A stretch of 64,000 bases of DNA, from contig LATX02000046.1 in the NCBI GenBank assembly GCA_001466705.2, positions 744,001 through 808,000 on the forward strand, given 5' to 3'. The notes under the pieces were generated by a model. It ran no database searches, had not been told where the DNA came from, and saw only the letters and a program-made list of their open reading frames with translations. Below are positions 1-12,470 of the stretch, piece by piece. Every line of letters begins with the position of its first letter. Positions within the stretch are counted from its first letter, which is position 1. Made by a program: the position numbers and the translations under genes. The stretch comes from Moniliophthora roreri. Lineage: Eukaryota > Basidiomycota > Agaricomycetes > Agaricales > Marasmiaceae.

Positions 1-1819
1 AGTGCACTCCCTGGTCGTCGTGGAGGTAACAGTACGCCTAGCGGAGTATCATCGTCACTTGAGTCGTCTGCGCTGGCACTCGCTGAAGGCGTGCTAGCTT
101 TTGTTGAGGGATTTTGGGGACCTATTGGGGTGAAGTTCGGATGTGAATAAGATGTGCATAGTAGCAAAGAGGTACGCCAAGTGGTCAAGATTCATGATGC
201 GCATGCAACATAACCAAGAACATGAGGATGAAGGGTAATATAGGACTCACCAACTGTACGCGAAGACGACGTCGACGGCTTTTGGGCGTGTCCTGAGGCG
301 GGACCTGTATAATTGACACGTAATGAGTACGCGAACCAGACAAAAATGAAACCACGCAAAATTGATGAAGCGACGACAATACGTCCACAAGGACAAGGAA
401 GTTAAGAAGCCCGGAAAGAAACTTACCCGCACCAAACGAACCATGACCGAGTTCGGACTTGGTACCTCTCCTCATTCCAGTTTCACTAGCACCAACACTA
501 TGGCCACTCTCACTCCTTGCTCCGTACCTCGCTCTAACTGTTCGTTTTCTACTGAGACCTCCGCCCTGGTCGTCACTATCCTCTTCTTCACTCTCGTCTT
601 CTTCACTACCAGAATCAGGTACTGTGAACGCCCTCGATGCTCTCTTCGGGTTGCCAACGAGATTGACCTGCGACTGCGATCTTGAACTCTGCCCTAGGCC
701 AAGGCCAGGTCCAGGACTCGTGCTCCGGCCTCGTGCTGCGACATCCGGACGAGCATCAAACACTGGACTACCAGCAAGACTTCTTCTTGCCTGGGCCTCA
801 CGAAATGCAGCAACGCTTATCCGTTGGCCAGAATCTGTGCTTCCAACAGAAGAGTTCCGTGGTCTCGGAATCGCAGGCGGTATCAGGGACGACGAAGAGT
901 GTGATGGGGACGGCGTTTTGGTGTTACTGTAACTCGGGTTAAGATATGGTGATTTTCGCTGACTAGGCGTAGGAGGAGATTGATGTGGTACAGCCGAAGT
1001 CGAACTGGAGGAATGAGAGTATGGTGATGAGGTAGATGAGGGCTGGTTGACGTGGCGGAATGATTTGAGATTGAAGGACGGCTCGGAAGAAGGGTCGTCT
1101 AATGGCTGATGTTCCTTCTCCTTGCCTTTGCCCCCTTTCTTCGTCTTTTCACCCGTAGCTTTCGATGTGGTGCTTGGCTGAGATCTTGTCCATGGGAAAA
1201 TCGGTGGTCGGGTCTTCGTCCCTCCACCACTCGTGGTTGTGGTTATCGAGGTAGGCGGCGTCGATGCATCCAAATTCAGCCTGGAGTCAAGCCCTTCTAT
1301 CGAGAGCGTCAGTTCTGGCTTACTCGTATTCGGTAGAGATGGCGTCGATTGTGCACCGTATGGGCCGCCATATCGCAGCTTGGGCGGGCTAAGATTACGG
1401 CTAGGAATGTCCGAATCAGAAGCTCTTAAAGCGGAGAAAGAAGGTCGTGTAGGAGGCCCAAGTGACATATCTTCATCGTCGTCGTCCGCTTTGACAGATT
1501 TGCTGTTCTTCTTCCGAGTAAACGGGAGTCGGAGCCGGCTAGTGCTTGACGAAGCACCCGCTGCAGCAACAGATAGATAGACTGATTTCTTTGGCGAGCT
1601 GCCGAGGCTGTGGACATGACTTGTTTGCAGAGTATTTTGTCCGTTGGGAGAAGAAGGTATCTCCTTTGAAGTTACGACATAGTCTGCTGTCGGTGAATGT
1701 GGGGATTCTGCAGAGGTCGTGCTATGAAGTGAATATTGAGACTTGTTGCTGTTCGTTTTCTTGGAAAATAGGCCAAGTAGCGGCATCTGTATAGGTTTAG
1801 TTTGGCGGCTGGTTGACAT
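1..1819 (-). CDS. Ser/Pro-rich basidiomycete protein, 3' end outside window
   Basis: No enzymatic domain is recognisable. Exon 1 runs from an ATG at 1819 (a second ATG, MPLLGLFSKK, lies 11 codons later) to about 427. It is extremely rich in Ser, Pro and Thr, with an acidic stretch (SEEDESEEEDSDD), a conserved-looking block (RISVAAFREAQARRS) and KSELGHGSF near its end. An intron GTAAGT...ACAG occupies about 305-426, a short basic exon (KSRRRRLRVQ) follows, and a second intron GTGAGT...ATAG lies about 123-249. The next exon reads to the window edge and contains DDDTPLGVLLPPRRPGSA. I recall proteins with this block order in other basidiomycetes without an assigned function. The disordered composition suggests a scaffold or regulatory protein, which is only inference. 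The frame is open throughout, so the gene looks intact. Confidence 0.7.
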
Positions 1820-3969
1820 GGCGGGGCTGGTTACTCACAAAGATTGACTGTGCTCGACGTCGAGCTCAACGGCATGGAAAGGTTGCTCAAAAACGGCAGA
1901 GACAGCGACGACGTTCTGAGCGACGACGACGACAGTGGTGAGATGGTGGTGGCAACAAGGAAAGAAAGGAACGAAGTCGACTGCGATGAACAAGGAGCTG
2001 GGTGAAAGCGAAAACTCGCGCGAGGTTTGCAGATGCACGTGCAATTCACCCCTCAAAAGGAAATGGTTTCATCGCCTGTCGTTGCCCTTACGTACTTTGG
2101 ATTTTTTAATTTTGATCAATAGCACCACCCACAACTGACAGGTTAGCAACGCTTTTGCGGCGCATCTCCCGAGTTTCAACTCGTTTCTCTTCGTTTGTTT
2201 ACGGGTAAAGAAATAATTTCATTTCTTTCTATTCATGGACAAGTTCTCTTGAGGTACTGTTCCTCGAGAACATGCTGGCCGCTGCACTGAACCATCACTT
2301 GATGAACCAATGACGCACCCTATGTCTATGATGGTTCCTTCCAGAAATGCACACCCAGCGCTTTAGTTCCAGAGCAGTCTAGTCTTAGCCTGTATATCGC
2401 CTTGATATCGGTATGAAAACTGCACAGGATCGTCTCGGTCGCTACTCCGGTGCATAGGGATCATCACTCAAAGCACTGCACAAAGCTACGACCGGTCCTC
2501 AAGGCCAAACTGCATCCGAATTAACGCCGGGCGTCAAGAGTCAATTCAACGCTTCAAAATGAGGAGTTTGCAATGCCCACGTTTTGATCATACCTATCCG
2601 ATTCTTTCCCAGCTGTCGCAATATTACACGGTTCTTTCTCTCATGGCAGGAGTCGCCGGCATCGTAACCATCTTCCCGGGGTGACGGCTCTGTCCCACAC
2701 TCGCTCATAGAGCGGTGCAGAAGTTGACCAGAGAACGAAAAGTACCACGCTTTTCGTCGTATGGCACGCACTCACCTACGATAAGATCGATCCGAGCAAT
2801 TGAAAGGAGGCATCGTGCTACTACCTTCGCGGAGTAACTTCTCGGGGTCGTTACCCAGCGAGACCTGGCGGCAACCTTAAATGAGGCTCAATGGATACCT
2901 AAAGTATCATTCTTATTGCTTTAATCATGCAGTAACACACCGGGCGCTTATCCTTTTCAGCGTTGCCTTTAGCAGCTGGCGTCAGTGAACCGCATGGGAT
3001 GACTCATTGGCCACATCGAGCATTGAATGGACTGCTCCAACTCAAGCATACAGACTTACAGTATACCGGTGGAACAAATCCCATGTCTGCTGACCAGCAC
3101 AAATGAGGACGGTGGAGAACAAGCCACTAACGTCACAAACTTCCCGAAAGCGTCTTCGACTGTCAAACCGCGTAATCATGTACCGTAGAGGGGGGCGAAC
3201 CCGAAATTCGTCTTTGATAATGATCGCATACCCATCCACATATTGAACTTGAACACCGATATTGGCGATTAGTACAGCATGTGGCTCGCAAACAAAGGGT
3301 TGAGCATGAGATCCATAGACCAGTAGTATATGCAATACATAGACTAGCTTTCTTCAACGTGCTTATTACGAGGACAAGCTGTCCGAGAATATGTGGTGAT
3401 AATTCTGCATAGTAATGCGATTATAGACTATACGGGAGATGCCTTCTATGCCCAACAAACCCAAATTGTTACTTTCCGTCGTTTTCAAGCCCGTCCCTGT
3501 CTGCCACTTCAATTACCTATTCCATCCTCTCAATATTGTCCTTGTACTTGGGTTTCGGAGTTTCACGGGAACCCCATGCTTGAAGGCGCTCAGGAGCGAC
3601 AAAAGGTGTGATTGCTGCTGAGGAACAAGAGATATTCGATCATTACAAGCGCCTGTAAAGCAGGGACGTATTCTATAGAATCACCGTGACTGGGCTTGTC
3701 GTGTAATGGAAACTAGGAGCTATCTGGTCCTGTGCACAATATCTGAGGTTTTCGGAACGGGAAACTGATTGAGGAACAAGTCCCGCACTGCACCGCGGAG
3801 GAAGCTCCTGTATGTCCAAGCCATTCAAAATTGATGTACAGGTTTATAGGAGTGACTTCCTTGTTGAGCCCGGGTTTACGATCAGCTCAACCCAAGCCTC
3901 CGGGGTAGAAGACAATATACCTTTACTCGTCATACGCATGAACGTCAGAGACCTTTGAGTCCCTGGGAA
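1820..3969. other. Intergenic, no supportable gene
   Basis: Only short frames without recognisable family signatures are present on either strand. The first 250 bases are probably promoter and 5' UTR of the Ser/Pro-rich gene. A minus-strand frame at 3042-3335 (97 codons, including the run LLVYGSHAQPFVCEPHAVL) might be a remnant of a decayed gene, but I cannot assign it. I see no tRNA-like or repeat structure here. Confidence 0.5.
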
Positions 3970-5000
3970 TCAGTCCCTGGGAATCCCTGGACCCAAAGCT
4001 GGAGCAACTAGTCGAATAAGACGACAAAGGGGTGCATTGGACGCATCTGAAGGATGACGGAAGTCGTTGTCATAAGAAATGTGCAGCTGAACTCGTGTTG
4101 TTTCTGGGAATGCTATATGACCGATGACCTCAAGACAAGGAAGCGGACAGTACTTGCTCGGCTGTGAGGCTGAGAGAACGTAAATCTGGTATAGTCTCCT
4201 ATAAGCCATTTCGAGGGGATGAGGGCGATACAATGAGGTAACATGACGATAGATGATTCGTCAAGGATCTTTGGAAACATATTCCCTAACCTAGGCTCCG
4301 TGGAAGTAGTCTTAGGAGAGGGGACTCCCAGCGGCTATAGTAGCATGACACTCATAAGACAATCCACCTGTCCACAAAGAAAATCGGAATAAGGTGCCGC
4401 GAGTACGAATCTTCAACGAATGAATGAAGGGCATGAGGTGGACCATTCGCGATAGAAGTGTCCTGAGACTTGCGGATGTTAAGGTCAATTCCAGGATTCG
4501 GATACGCGAGCATCGAGACAGCGCCTCGGACAACGTAACCGCCATTTTAAGTGGTAGCGGTGAGCAATTGAATAAATCAAAACCGAATTTGATATAAAGA
4601 GGTCCTGCCTTCGACCGTTTAAGCATTACCCGCGCAGCATTCGGAATTATGAAGTCTGGCCGGCACCAGATGGCAGGATAATCCCCAAGGCCTACAAACG
4701 TGAGTCAGTCGGAATTTTTGTCGGGCTGGTTCAGGTCGTGGCACAAATGAAGTAGCGTAGACATCGTAGACAATGCTTTGCGTAAAGACTTTGGTGAGAG
4801 TTTTAATGAGAAGGCGGGATATCAGCATTTGTGTATCGAGGTTGAGCCTTCTGGTTTCCTCCAGCAGTTCTGCCTTTTTCTCGTATCTCTGAGCTATGTG
4901 AAAGATTTTGGCATCGTAAAAGATCTCAGAAGACGCACCATCATCCGCTGCTGCGACTCCCTCTAGCCTGAGCATACCCTGCGGATTCTGACTCATGATC
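3970..5000 (-). pseudogene. F-box-like / leucine-rich protein remnant, copy A
   Basis: Three minus-strand frames read in order give pieces typical of the large agaricomycete F-box-like family. 4996-4619 has a coiled N-terminus (AELLEETRRLNLD) followed by a frame ending in FRLTHVCRPWGLSCHLVP, which resembles the usual 'LTHVCRxWRxI' F-box region. 4626-4312 begins MLKRSKAGPLYIKFGF and contains ALSRCSRIRILELTLTS, like the first leucine-rich segments. 4233-3970 contains CPLPCLEVIGHIAFPETTRVQL, like a late repeat. The pieces are in different frames and lack joining splice sites that I can see, so the gene is broken. A second, more decayed copy lies at about 7640-8520. In these fungi such proteins are thought to be substrate adaptors of SCF ubiquitin ligases; this one is unlikely to be functional. 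Confidence 0.55.
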
Positions 5001-7470
5001 AGCCTGCTATTTTAGGCCATGAATCAAACAAGGTCCTGGGGGGCAACAAGGAATCCAAGGAAATTCTGTGAGGCAAGCCGTTCGTGCGATGGAGGTTCTG
5101 AAACAAGGCTCTCGCGCGTGAAACCTATTCAGCACGCCGCACGGACCAGGTTGCCAGGGTTTCCCTAGATAAAAAGCGTAGTACATATGATAGGAATCTA
5201 AGTACAAACGGCGACCAAGCTGTCCGAACGTTACCTAGCATCCCCGTCCTTTCAGTTCCTCGTCGTACATCATAAGAGTCAGCCATACGGACATCTCAGT
5301 TGCTGGCAGTTGCTACCGTCGTACAGTGCTGAATTTATTCTTCACGTATACAATATCATTAAGCAAGAAGTATGAGTACTACGGGTTCAACTACTACGGC
5401 TGTCGCTTAGACCTTCATACTAGATTCAGACCTTCCAACCACACCCCCAACTCCTTATTCACCTCGTCAGGGCGCTGTAAATGAATCCGATGATTCGCCT
5501 GGAGTTCTTTGATGACTACATTGGAACAGTATTCCTTCGTCGTTGGTATAGCCATTGAAGGAATAGCAACGTAATCTTCGGTAGCAGCAATGAAGAGCGC
5601 GGGCTTGTCGGTCGAGTAGCGAGAGGCTGGTATACCTATTGACGGTGGGTTGAGAAGACGTACGTGACCGATGGTAAGGGGAAACAGACCTTTGTCGTCT
5701 TCAGCATTGATCCTTGTAAGATGAGCGCGATACCAGCATAGTGATGCCGCAACCCCATCCTTGAGCAAAGCCTCAGACTGAATCCGTCTTTCCTAAAGAG
5801 GACGATAAGATACTGTCAGCTAAATGAAGGAACTCGATATAATTTACCTCTGCGGGGATCCACGAAGGTGGCGGCGCAGCTGGCTTTGAAGTCAAGTATG
5901 TCTTCAATTTGCCCAGCGGAGCGAAATCCTCGATCCACTGTTTCGCGTTCTCTGGGAAAAGGAGATTGAAGAACTTCTCAAACTGTCGAAATACGTATGG
6001 TCAGTGATAGAGCTATGTGTTGAAAACAATAGACCTCACGTTATCTTCGATTATCCTATCCGCACCTTCCGAACTAAAGAAGCCCCAATACCCATATATC
6101 TCGTATCCGACGGACTCTTTCGTCGCCTTGTTGATAGCATCCAAATTGAAATCAGGCCAAGGAGGAAGATAGCCAACAGCCAGAACTGCGAAAGCGATCA
6201 CGCGGTCTGGTTGATACTGGACTATTCGTGAGGTGATGAATGAACCCCTTCTTTAGATATAAGCTTCCGAATCGAACACCAAGCGGGCGTAACATGCACA
6301 TACCAATCATGCCCAATGAACACAGCTTTCTCAATGTTCTCCGCGTCAAGGATGTCTATAATATCTTTGACGATAAGGCTGAACTTGTACGCTGCTAGAT
6401 CCGTAGGTTTTGCAGTACCGCCGTATCCCAACATGTCGGGCACGATGAGGCCATAACCTTTTGCTTTGAAGAAAGCAACCTGTCGAAAAAGCTTGGTTAG
6501 CTTCGGAAGCCGGAACGGCGGTGCGTGTATGTACCTGATGACGCCAGTCGTACGATGTAGAAGGGAAGCCATGGAGGAGAACGAGGAATGGCTTGCCTGC
6601 ACTGGCAGAGGAGTGGTAGTAGTGGTAGTTGAGCCCACGAGTTGTCTTGATGTCTTTGTATGACTTTGTATCCATGATAGTGGCAATCGAATGATGCTTT
6701 CAGTACCGGTCGCGTGGTCTTATAAAACACACCTTGAGGATTCAGGAGCCAGCATGATGGTGATCCATGTTGGGATTTGTCAGTATTTATCAACAGGCTA
6801 AGTAATATGCACCGCGCCGATCGGGCTGTTACGCAGGGAGCCGGATAAAGGTGTTATTCAGGGTTGAAGTCAGGTCCGAGCGAGGTAGGGATCCCCATGG
6901 GTACCGTCCTTAATGAATAATGGAATCCAAATCACCGAGGACAAGGTACTCTTTGTCATCACCATCTGAACCTAAAAGTAAAGTCAGCATCTTCAGTTAG
7001 TACTAAGAACATGATTACACACTACCATCTCCCAATAGATGAGTAAGACGAGGTTTTAGAGGGCGATTCTACCCCGCGAGGATCTCTACATAATCGATAG
7101 CCGGCTTGTGAGCCCCTTCGATTCTGCCGCTTCACCGTGACTTGAGGGAGAACGAACCTTGCCTGGAGTCCATGACACGATTCCAAATCATGGTAACATT
7201 TTGAGGTCCATACTTGAGACCTAGGGCAGTACTGGAATACATGGTGTTCCAGTACTCGAGTAGACAGATGATCCACAGTTGACATCGAGTCGGGCAAGAT
7301 GAGGGTCTGGGCAAAAATGGCATTTTTGTGACCTTGATCGGAGTTTTAACAAGGAGCCAAGGCTACATTTCATTGAAGATTTGCAGATGAAAGACGACGA
7401 GGTTGTTGAGTGCGCCAAGTTCACTCTACAGTTGGGTTCGCAGCAAGAGCAAATAAGCGCCTGAACGTTG
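4130..7470. repeat. Segmental duplication, copy A
   Basis: This stretch (F-box remnant, epoxide hydrolase and its upstream region) is closely similar to about 7640-12470. Shared landmarks include the F-box block, all five hydrolase exons with their introns, and an upstream block containing GAGGATCTCTACATAATCG. Differences are scattered substitutions and small indels, so this is a true old duplication rather than an assembly copy. Boundaries are approximate. Confidence 0.85.
5415..6675 (-). CDS. Soluble epoxide hydrolase (alpha/beta hydrolase), copy A
   Basis: Predicted to open epoxides to vicinal diols through an Asp-ester intermediate, in the cytosol. Five exons splice cleanly: 6675-6535, 6479-6304, 6247-6040, 5982-5848 and 5792-5415. 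All introns are 55-57 bp GT-AG, and the product is 345 aa, the normal size for single-domain fungal epoxide hydrolases. Visible motifs are the oxyanion HGFP (residues 35-38), nucleophile GHDWG (Asp105), lid tyrosine region YEIYGYWGFF, acid region ATEDY (Asp293) and NHRIHLQRPDEVN with catalytic His321. The residue after that His is usually Trp in this family and is Trp in the second copy; here it is Arg. There is no signal peptide. The physiological substrate is unknown; detoxification or lipid-epoxide metabolism are both possible. Confidence 0.93.
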
Positions 7471-7639
7471 TGCTAAAAGTTCACGCGCACAAGCGGAGTT
7501 CGAAATTTTTTTTCTGCGGTATTTATTCGTAATGTTCCAATGTGTCGAGCTGGTGGTACTAACTTCACCGTTGCCTGATATTGGTGAGTATTCCTATACC
7601 ACTTCTTTTCATCATTTCTCTCTCTCAAGTGATGACATT

Positions 7640-8520
7640 TATATGACCGATGACCTCAAGACAAGGAAGCGGACAGTACTTGGTCGGCTGTGAAGCTGAG
7701 CGAACGTAAATGTGGTATAGTCTCCTATAAGCCATTGTGAGGGGAATGAGGGCGGTACGATGAGGTAGCATGGCGATCGATGATGCATCAAGGACCTCTG
7801 GAAACATATTCCCTAGCCTAGGCTCCGTGAAAGTAGTCTTAGGATAGGAGACTCCCAGCGGCTATAGTAGCATGACACTCATAATAAGACGATCCACCTG
7901 GCCACGAAGAAAACCGGAATAAGATGACGCGAGTACGAATCTTCAACGAACGGATGAAGGACGCGAGGTGGGCGATTTGCGATAGAAGTGTGGATGTTAA
8001 GGTCAATTCCACGATTCGGATACGCGAGCATCGGGACAACGCCTTGGATATTAGGATAACACAACCGCCATCTTAGGTGGTAGCGATGAGCAATTGAATA
8101 AATTAAACCCGAACTTGATATAAAAAGCTGCTTTCAACCGTTGAAGCACTATCCGCGCAGCATTCGGAATTATGAAGTCTGGCCGGCACCAGATGGCGGG
8201 ATGATTGCCAAGGCCCGCAAAAGTGAGTCAGTCGGAATTTTTGTCGGGTTGATTCAGGTCATGGCACAAATGAAGCAGAGTAGACAACGCTTTGCGTAAA
8301 GACTTTGGTGAGAGTTTCAATGAGAAGGCGGGATATCAGCATTTGTGTATCGAGTTGAGCCTTCTGGCTTCCTCCAGCAGTTCTGCCTTTTTCTCGTATC
8401 TCTAAACTACGTTGAAAATTTTGGCATCGTAAAAAATCTCAGAAGACGTACCATCATCCGCTGCTGCAACCCTCTAGCCCGAGCATACCCTGCAGATTCT
8501 GACTCATGATCTGCTTGCTT
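7640..8520 (-). pseudogene. F-box-like remnant, copy B
   Basis: Counterpart of the copy A remnant, with more damage. The leucine-rich piece (SRCSRIRIVELTLTS) has lost about a dozen bases relative to copy A, and the coiled N-terminal block is cut into short frames. No open frame covers more than about 80 codons. It is clearly non-functional. Confidence 0.55.
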
Positions 8521-8925
8521 TTTAGGCCATGAATCAGACAAGGACCTGGGGGGCAACAAGGAATCCAACGAAATTCTGTGAGGCAAGCCGTTCGTGCGAT
8601 GGAGGTTCTGAAACAAGATTCTCGCGTGTGAAACCCTTCCAGCACGCCGCACGGACCAGGTTGCCAGGGTTTCCCTAGATAATAAGCGTAGAGTACATAT
8701 GATAGGAGTCTAAGTACAAACGGCGACCAAGCTGTCCGAACGTTACCTAGCATCCCCGTCCTTTCAGTTCCCGTCGTACATCATAGGAGTCAGCCATACG
8801 GGCATCTCAGTCGCTGGCAGTTGCTACCGTCGTACAATGCTAGGATCATTCTCCACATATACAATATCGTTGAGCAGGAAGTATGAGTACTACAAGTTCA
8901 ACTACTACGGCTGTCGCTTAGACCT

Positions 8926-9777
8926 TCATACTAGATTCAGACCTTCCAACCACACCCCCAACTCCTTATTCACCTCATCAGGGCGCTGTAAATGAACCCA
9001 ATGATTCGCCTGGAATTCTTTGATGACTACATTGGAACAGTATTCCTTCGTCGTTGGTATAGCCATTGAAGGAATAGCAATGTAATCTTCGGCAGCAGCA
9101 ATGAAGAGCGCGGGCTTGTCGGTCGAGTAGCGAGAGGCTGGTATACCTATTGACGATAGGCTGAGAAGACGTACGTGACTGATGGTAAAGGGAAACAGAC
9201 CTTTGTCGTCTTCAGCACTGATCCTTGTAAGCTGAACACGATACCAGCATAGTGATGCCGCAACCCCATCCTTGAGCAAAGCCTCAGACTGAATCCGTCT
9301 TTCCTAAAGAGGACGATAAGATACTGTCAGCTAAATGAAGAAACTCGATCTAATTTACCTCTGCAGGAATCCACGAAGGTGGCGGCGCAGCTGGCTTTGA
9401 AGTCAAGTATGTCTTCAATTTGCCAAGCGGAACAAAATCCTCGATCCACTGTTTCGCGTTCTCTGGGAAAAGGATGTTGAAGAACTTCTCAAACTGTCGA
9501 AATACGTATGGTCAGTGATAGAGCTGTGAGTTAAAAACGATAGACCTCACGTTATCTTCGATTATCTTATCTGCACCTTCCGAACTAAAGAAGCCCCAGT
9601 ACCCATATATCTCGTATCCGACGGACTCTTTTGTCGCCTTGTTGATAGCATCCCAATCGAAATCAGGCCAAGGAGGAAAATAGCCAACAGCCAGAACTGC
9701 GAAAGCGATCACGCGGTCTGGTTGATACTGGACTATTCGTGCGGTGATGAACGAGCCCCTGCTTTAGATATAAGCTN
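8926..9777 (-). pseudogene. Partial epoxide hydrolase next to contig join
   Basis: Carries hydrolase exons 5, 4 and 3 (C-terminal two thirds) and stops at the N at 9778, so exons 1 and 2 with the oxyanion hole and nucleophile are missing. Over its whole length it appears base-for-base identical to 10512-11363, while copy A differs from both at many positions. Identity this complete next to an assembly gap points to a redundant contig end rather than a biological third gene. I would not count it as a gene. Confidence 0.75.
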
Positions 9778-10042
9778 TAGATAAAAAGCGTAGTACATAT
9801 GATAGGAATCTAAGTACAAACGGCGACCAAGCTGTCCGAACGTTACCTAGCATCCCCGTCCTTTCAGTTCCTCGTCGTACATCATAAGAGTCAGCCATAC
9901 GGACATCTCAGTTGCTGGCAGTTGCTACCGTCGTACAGTGCTGAATTTATTCTTCACGTATACAATATCATTAAGCAAGAAGTATGAGTACTACGGGTTC
10001 AACTACTACGGCTGTCGCTTAGACCTTCATACTAGATTCAGA
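9778..10042. other. Assembly join (N) followed by misplaced copy of 5166-5430
   Basis: The single N at 9778 is followed by about 263 bases that match 5166-5430 of duplication copy A exactly, including its copy-A-specific variants. The sequence then switches inside the 3' end of the hydrolase gene to sequence identical to 8457 onward. A chimera of the two duplication copies at a gap is best explained by misassembly. Confidence 0.85.
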
Positions 10043-10511
10043 TCCGCTGCTGCAACCCTCTAGCCCGAGCATACCCTGCAGATTCTGACTCATGATCTGC
10101 TTGCTTTTTAGGCCATGAATCAGACAAGGACCTGGGGGGCAACAAGGAATCCAACGAAATTCTGTGAGGCAAGCCGTTCGTGCGATGGAGGTTCTGAAAC
10201 AAGATTCTCGCGTGTGAAACCCTTCCAGCACGCCGCACGGACCAGGTTGCCAGGGTTTCCCTAGATAATAAGCGTAGAGTACATATGATAGGAGTCTAAG
10301 TACAAACGGCGACCAAGCTGTCCGAACGTTACCTAGCATCCCCGTCCTTTCAGTTCCCGTCGTACATCATAGGAGTCAGCCATACGGGCATCTCAGTCGC
10401 TGGCAGTTGCTACCGTCGTACAATGCTAGGATCATTCTCCACATATACAATATCGTTGAGCAGGAAGTATGAGTACTACAAGTTCAACTACTACGGCTGT
10501 CGCTTAGACCT

Positions 10512-11772
10512 TCATACTAGATTCAGACCTTCCAACCACACCCCCAACTCCTTATTCACCTCATCAGGGCGCTGTAAATGAACCCAATGATTCGCCTGGA
10601 ATTCTTTGATGACTACATTGGAACAGTATTCCTTCGTCGTTGGTATAGCCATTGAAGGAATAGCAATGTAATCTTCGGCAGCAGCAATGAAGAGCGCGGG
10701 CTTGTCGGTCGAGTAGCGAGAGGCTGGTATACCTATTGACGATAGGCTGAGAAGACGTACGTGACTGATGGTAAAGGGAAACAGACCTTTGTCGTCTTCA
10801 GCACTGATCCTTGTAAGCTGAACACGATACCAGCATAGTGATGCCGCAACCCCATCCTTGAGCAAAGCCTCAGACTGAATCCGTCTTTCCTAAAGAGGAC
10901 GATAAGATACTGTCAGCTAAATGAAGAAACTCGATCTAATTTACCTCTGCAGGAATCCACGAAGGTGGCGGCGCAGCTGGCTTTGAAGTCAAGTATGTCT
11001 TCAATTTGCCAAGCGGAACAAAATCCTCGATCCACTGTTTCGCGTTCTCTGGGAAAAGGATGTTGAAGAACTTCTCAAACTGTCGAAATACGTATGGTCA
11101 GTGATAGAGCTGTGAGTTAAAAACGATAGACCTCACGTTATCTTCGATTATCTTATCTGCACCTTCCGAACTAAAGAAGCCCCAGTACCCATATATCTCG
11201 TATCCGACGGACTCTTTTGTCGCCTTGTTGATAGCATCCCAATCGAAATCAGGCCAAGGAGGAAAATAGCCAACAGCCAGAACTGCGAAAGCGATCACGC
11301 GGTCTGGTTGATACTGGACTATTCGTGCGGTGATGAACGAGCCCCTGCTTTAGATATAAGCTTCCGAAGCGAATGCCAAGCGGGCGTAACATGCACGTAC
11401 CAATCATGCCCAATGAACACAGCTTTCTTAATGTTCTCTGCGTCAAGGATGTCTATAATATCTTTGACGATAAGGCTGGGCTTGTACGCTGCTGGATCCG
11501 TAGGTTTTGCAGTACCGCCGTATCCCAACATGTCGGGCACAATGAGGCCATAACCTTTTGCTTTGAAGAAAGCAACCTGTCGAAAAAGCTTGGTTAGCTT
11601 CGGAAGCCGGAACGGCGGTGCGTGTATGTACCTGATGACGCCAGTCGTACGATGTAGAAGGGAAGCCATGGAGGAGAACGAGGAATGGCTTGCCTGCACT
11701 GGCAGAGGAGTGGTAGTAGTGGTAGTTGAGCCCACGAGTTGTCTTGATGCCTTTGTATGACTTTGTATCCAT
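10512..11772 (-). CDS. Soluble epoxide hydrolase (alpha/beta hydrolase), copy B
   Basis: Paralog of the hydrolase at 5415-6675, with the same five-exon structure, the same intron positions and a predicted 345 aa product. Catalytic motifs are intact: HGFP, GHDWG (the intron-2 acceptor GCAG joins to give HDWGSFITARIVQYQPDRV), EIYGYWGFF, an AEDY acid region, and NHWVHLQRPDEVN with the usual Trp after the catalytic His. About twenty residues differ from copy A, several of them clustered in the C-terminal half (for example LLSLSSIG for LLNPPSIG). Both copies probably remain coding. The start was chosen at MDTKSYKGIK because an in-frame extension upstream lacks family similarity. Confidence 0.92.
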
Positions 11773-12470
11773 GATAGTGGCAATCGAATGATGCCTTCAG
11801 TACCGGTCGAGTGGTCTTATAAAGCACACCTTGAAGATTCAGGAGCCAGCATGATGGTGATCCATGTTGGAATTTGTCAGTATTCATCAGCAGGCTAAGT
11901 AATATGCACCGTAGTCGCCGATCGGGCTGTTACGCAGGGAGCTGGATAAAGGTGTTATTCAGGGTTGAAGCCAGGTCTGAGCGAGGTAGGGATTCCCATG
12001 GGTGCTCGATGAATAATGGAATCCGAATCACCGAAAATAAGCTAAGGACAAGGTACGCTTTGTCATCACCACCTGAACGTAAAAGCAAAGTCAGTATTTT
12101 CAGTATATACTTAGTACTAAGAACATGATTACACAGCATCATCTCCCAGCGGATGAGCAAGACGAGGTTTTAGAGGGGCGATTCTACCCTGTGAGGATCT
12201 CTACATAATCGATAGCCGGCTTGTGAGCCCCTTCGATTCTGCTGCTTCACCGTGACTCAAGGGAAAACGAACCTTGTCTGGGGTCCATGACACAACTCCA
12301 AATCATTTTGAGTCATTTTGAGGTCCATACTTGAGAGCACCATGTGTTCGAGTACTCGAGTAGACAGATGATCCACGGGCAGGATGGGAGTCTGGGTAAA
12401 AATGGCATCTTTGTGACTTTGATCAGAGTTTTAACAAGGATTCAAGACTACATTTCTTTGAAGACTTGCA

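Larger units (their letters stand above)
7640..12470. repeat. Segmental duplication, copy B (inflated by an assembly join)
   Basis: Second copy of the F-box plus epoxide hydrolase segment. It contains an extra 1586-bp unit (about 8457-10042) around the N at 9778, which is discussed separately. It ends abruptly at a Copia LTR starting at 12471. The true copy length without the artefact would be near 3.25 kb, similar to copy A. Confidence 0.8.

Noticed and set aside
1831..2056. Overlapping minus frames just upstream of the Ser/Pro-rich gene
   Set aside because: Low-complexity translation of promoter/5' UTR sequence with no family features; not a separate gene.
2200..2900. Search for tRNA or rRNA genes in the gene-poor left part
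   Set aside because: No A/B-box arrangement, cloverleaf or rRNA-like sequence could be recognised by eye.
6222..6686. 154-codon minus frame overlapping the epoxide hydrolase start
   Set aside because: It reads through two introns of the hydrolase; spliced exons explain the coding signal.
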